Source: Dehalococcoidia bacterium (GTDB taxonomy: Bacteria > Chloroflexota > Dehalococcoidia > Dehalococcoidales > UBA1222). From it: a stretch of 14,300 nt of DNA. The notes below the pieces were generated by a model. That model did no database searches, was not told where the DNA came from, and was given only the letters and a program-made list of their open reading frames with translations. Of this stretch, positions 14,260 through 14,300 are shown in pieces; within the stretch, counting starts at the first letter, position 1, and each line of letters starts with the position of its first letter. The stretch lies in the NCBI GenBank assembly GCA_009786345.1, contig WQTJ01000112.1, forward strand, positions 1 through 14,300, in the 5' to 3' direction. The position numbers and the translations under genes are program-made.

Positions 14260-14300
14260 TTAAACAACAACCTTGGACAACTTTTTTCGCTTCTCATCCG

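Noticed and set aside
1..14300. CRISPR array, tRNA, rRNA, insertion sequence or prophage genes
   Set aside because: No regularly spaced repeats, no tRNA-like cloverleaf, no rRNA segments and no transposase or phage motifs were noticed on either strand by reading.

Overview
The window looks like chromosomal DNA from an anaerobic member of the Chloroflexota, most likely class Dehalococcoidia. This rests on three inferences from memory, not on any database search. RecA has the L2-loop form [17 protein letters not shown]. RecA, RecX, RNase Y and a YmdB-type phosphodiesterase follow each other on one strand. There is a HMGL-family synthase resembling the Re-citrate synthase described from Dehalococcoides. 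By eye the base composition is moderate, somewhat below 50% GC.

Layout. Bases 1-80 may hold the end of an unidentified gene. Bases 134-4417 are a forward block: recA, a clear intrinsic terminator, recX, rny (RNase Y) and ymdB. This block covers recombination and repair plus RNA turnover. Bases 4451-6329 are a reverse-strand island: a strong sigma70-type promoter, a 132-residue protein with no recognised family, an intercistronic terminator or attenuator, and a radical SAM/SPASM enzyme. Beyond the SPASM gene's stop codon there is an in-frame 54-codon open stretch. This island is the best candidate here for an undescribed system, possibly a peptide or protein maturation pair. Bases 6330-6750 are a gene-poor spacer with a dispersed repeat of the kind often mistranslated as CERSEARQSR, a perfect 12-bp palindrome, and an extended -10 promoter for the next gene.

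Bases 6751-8313 hold a PHP-domain phosphoesterase and plsY (membrane acyl-phosphate:glycerol-3-phosphate acyltransferase). Convergent to them on the reverse strand are trmO (tRNA methyltransferase of the TsaA/VirR family) and a citrate/homocitrate-synthase-like gene, each with its own recognisable promoter. Divergent from the latter, bases 10446-13993 form a cofactor operon: nnr (NAD(P)HX repair), coaX (type III pantothenate kinase) and coaBC (4'-phosphopantetheine synthesis). CoaX and CoaBC supply steps 1-3 of CoA synthesis from pantothenate, and CoA is the product carrier for acetyl-CoA consumers such as the citrate synthase next door. The predicted CoaX lacks the usual aspartate of its first phosphate-binding motif.

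The right end has a perfect 21-bp hairpin and then, on the reverse strand, a single dockerin-type calcium-binding repeat. That repeat is either the end of a broken gene or a sequence whose upstream part is out of frame.

Most genes are ordinary housekeeping genes with well-kept motifs. The points worth follow-up are the SPASM island, the CoaX substitution, the octamer repeats between the synthase gene and trmO, and the orphan dockerin repeat.
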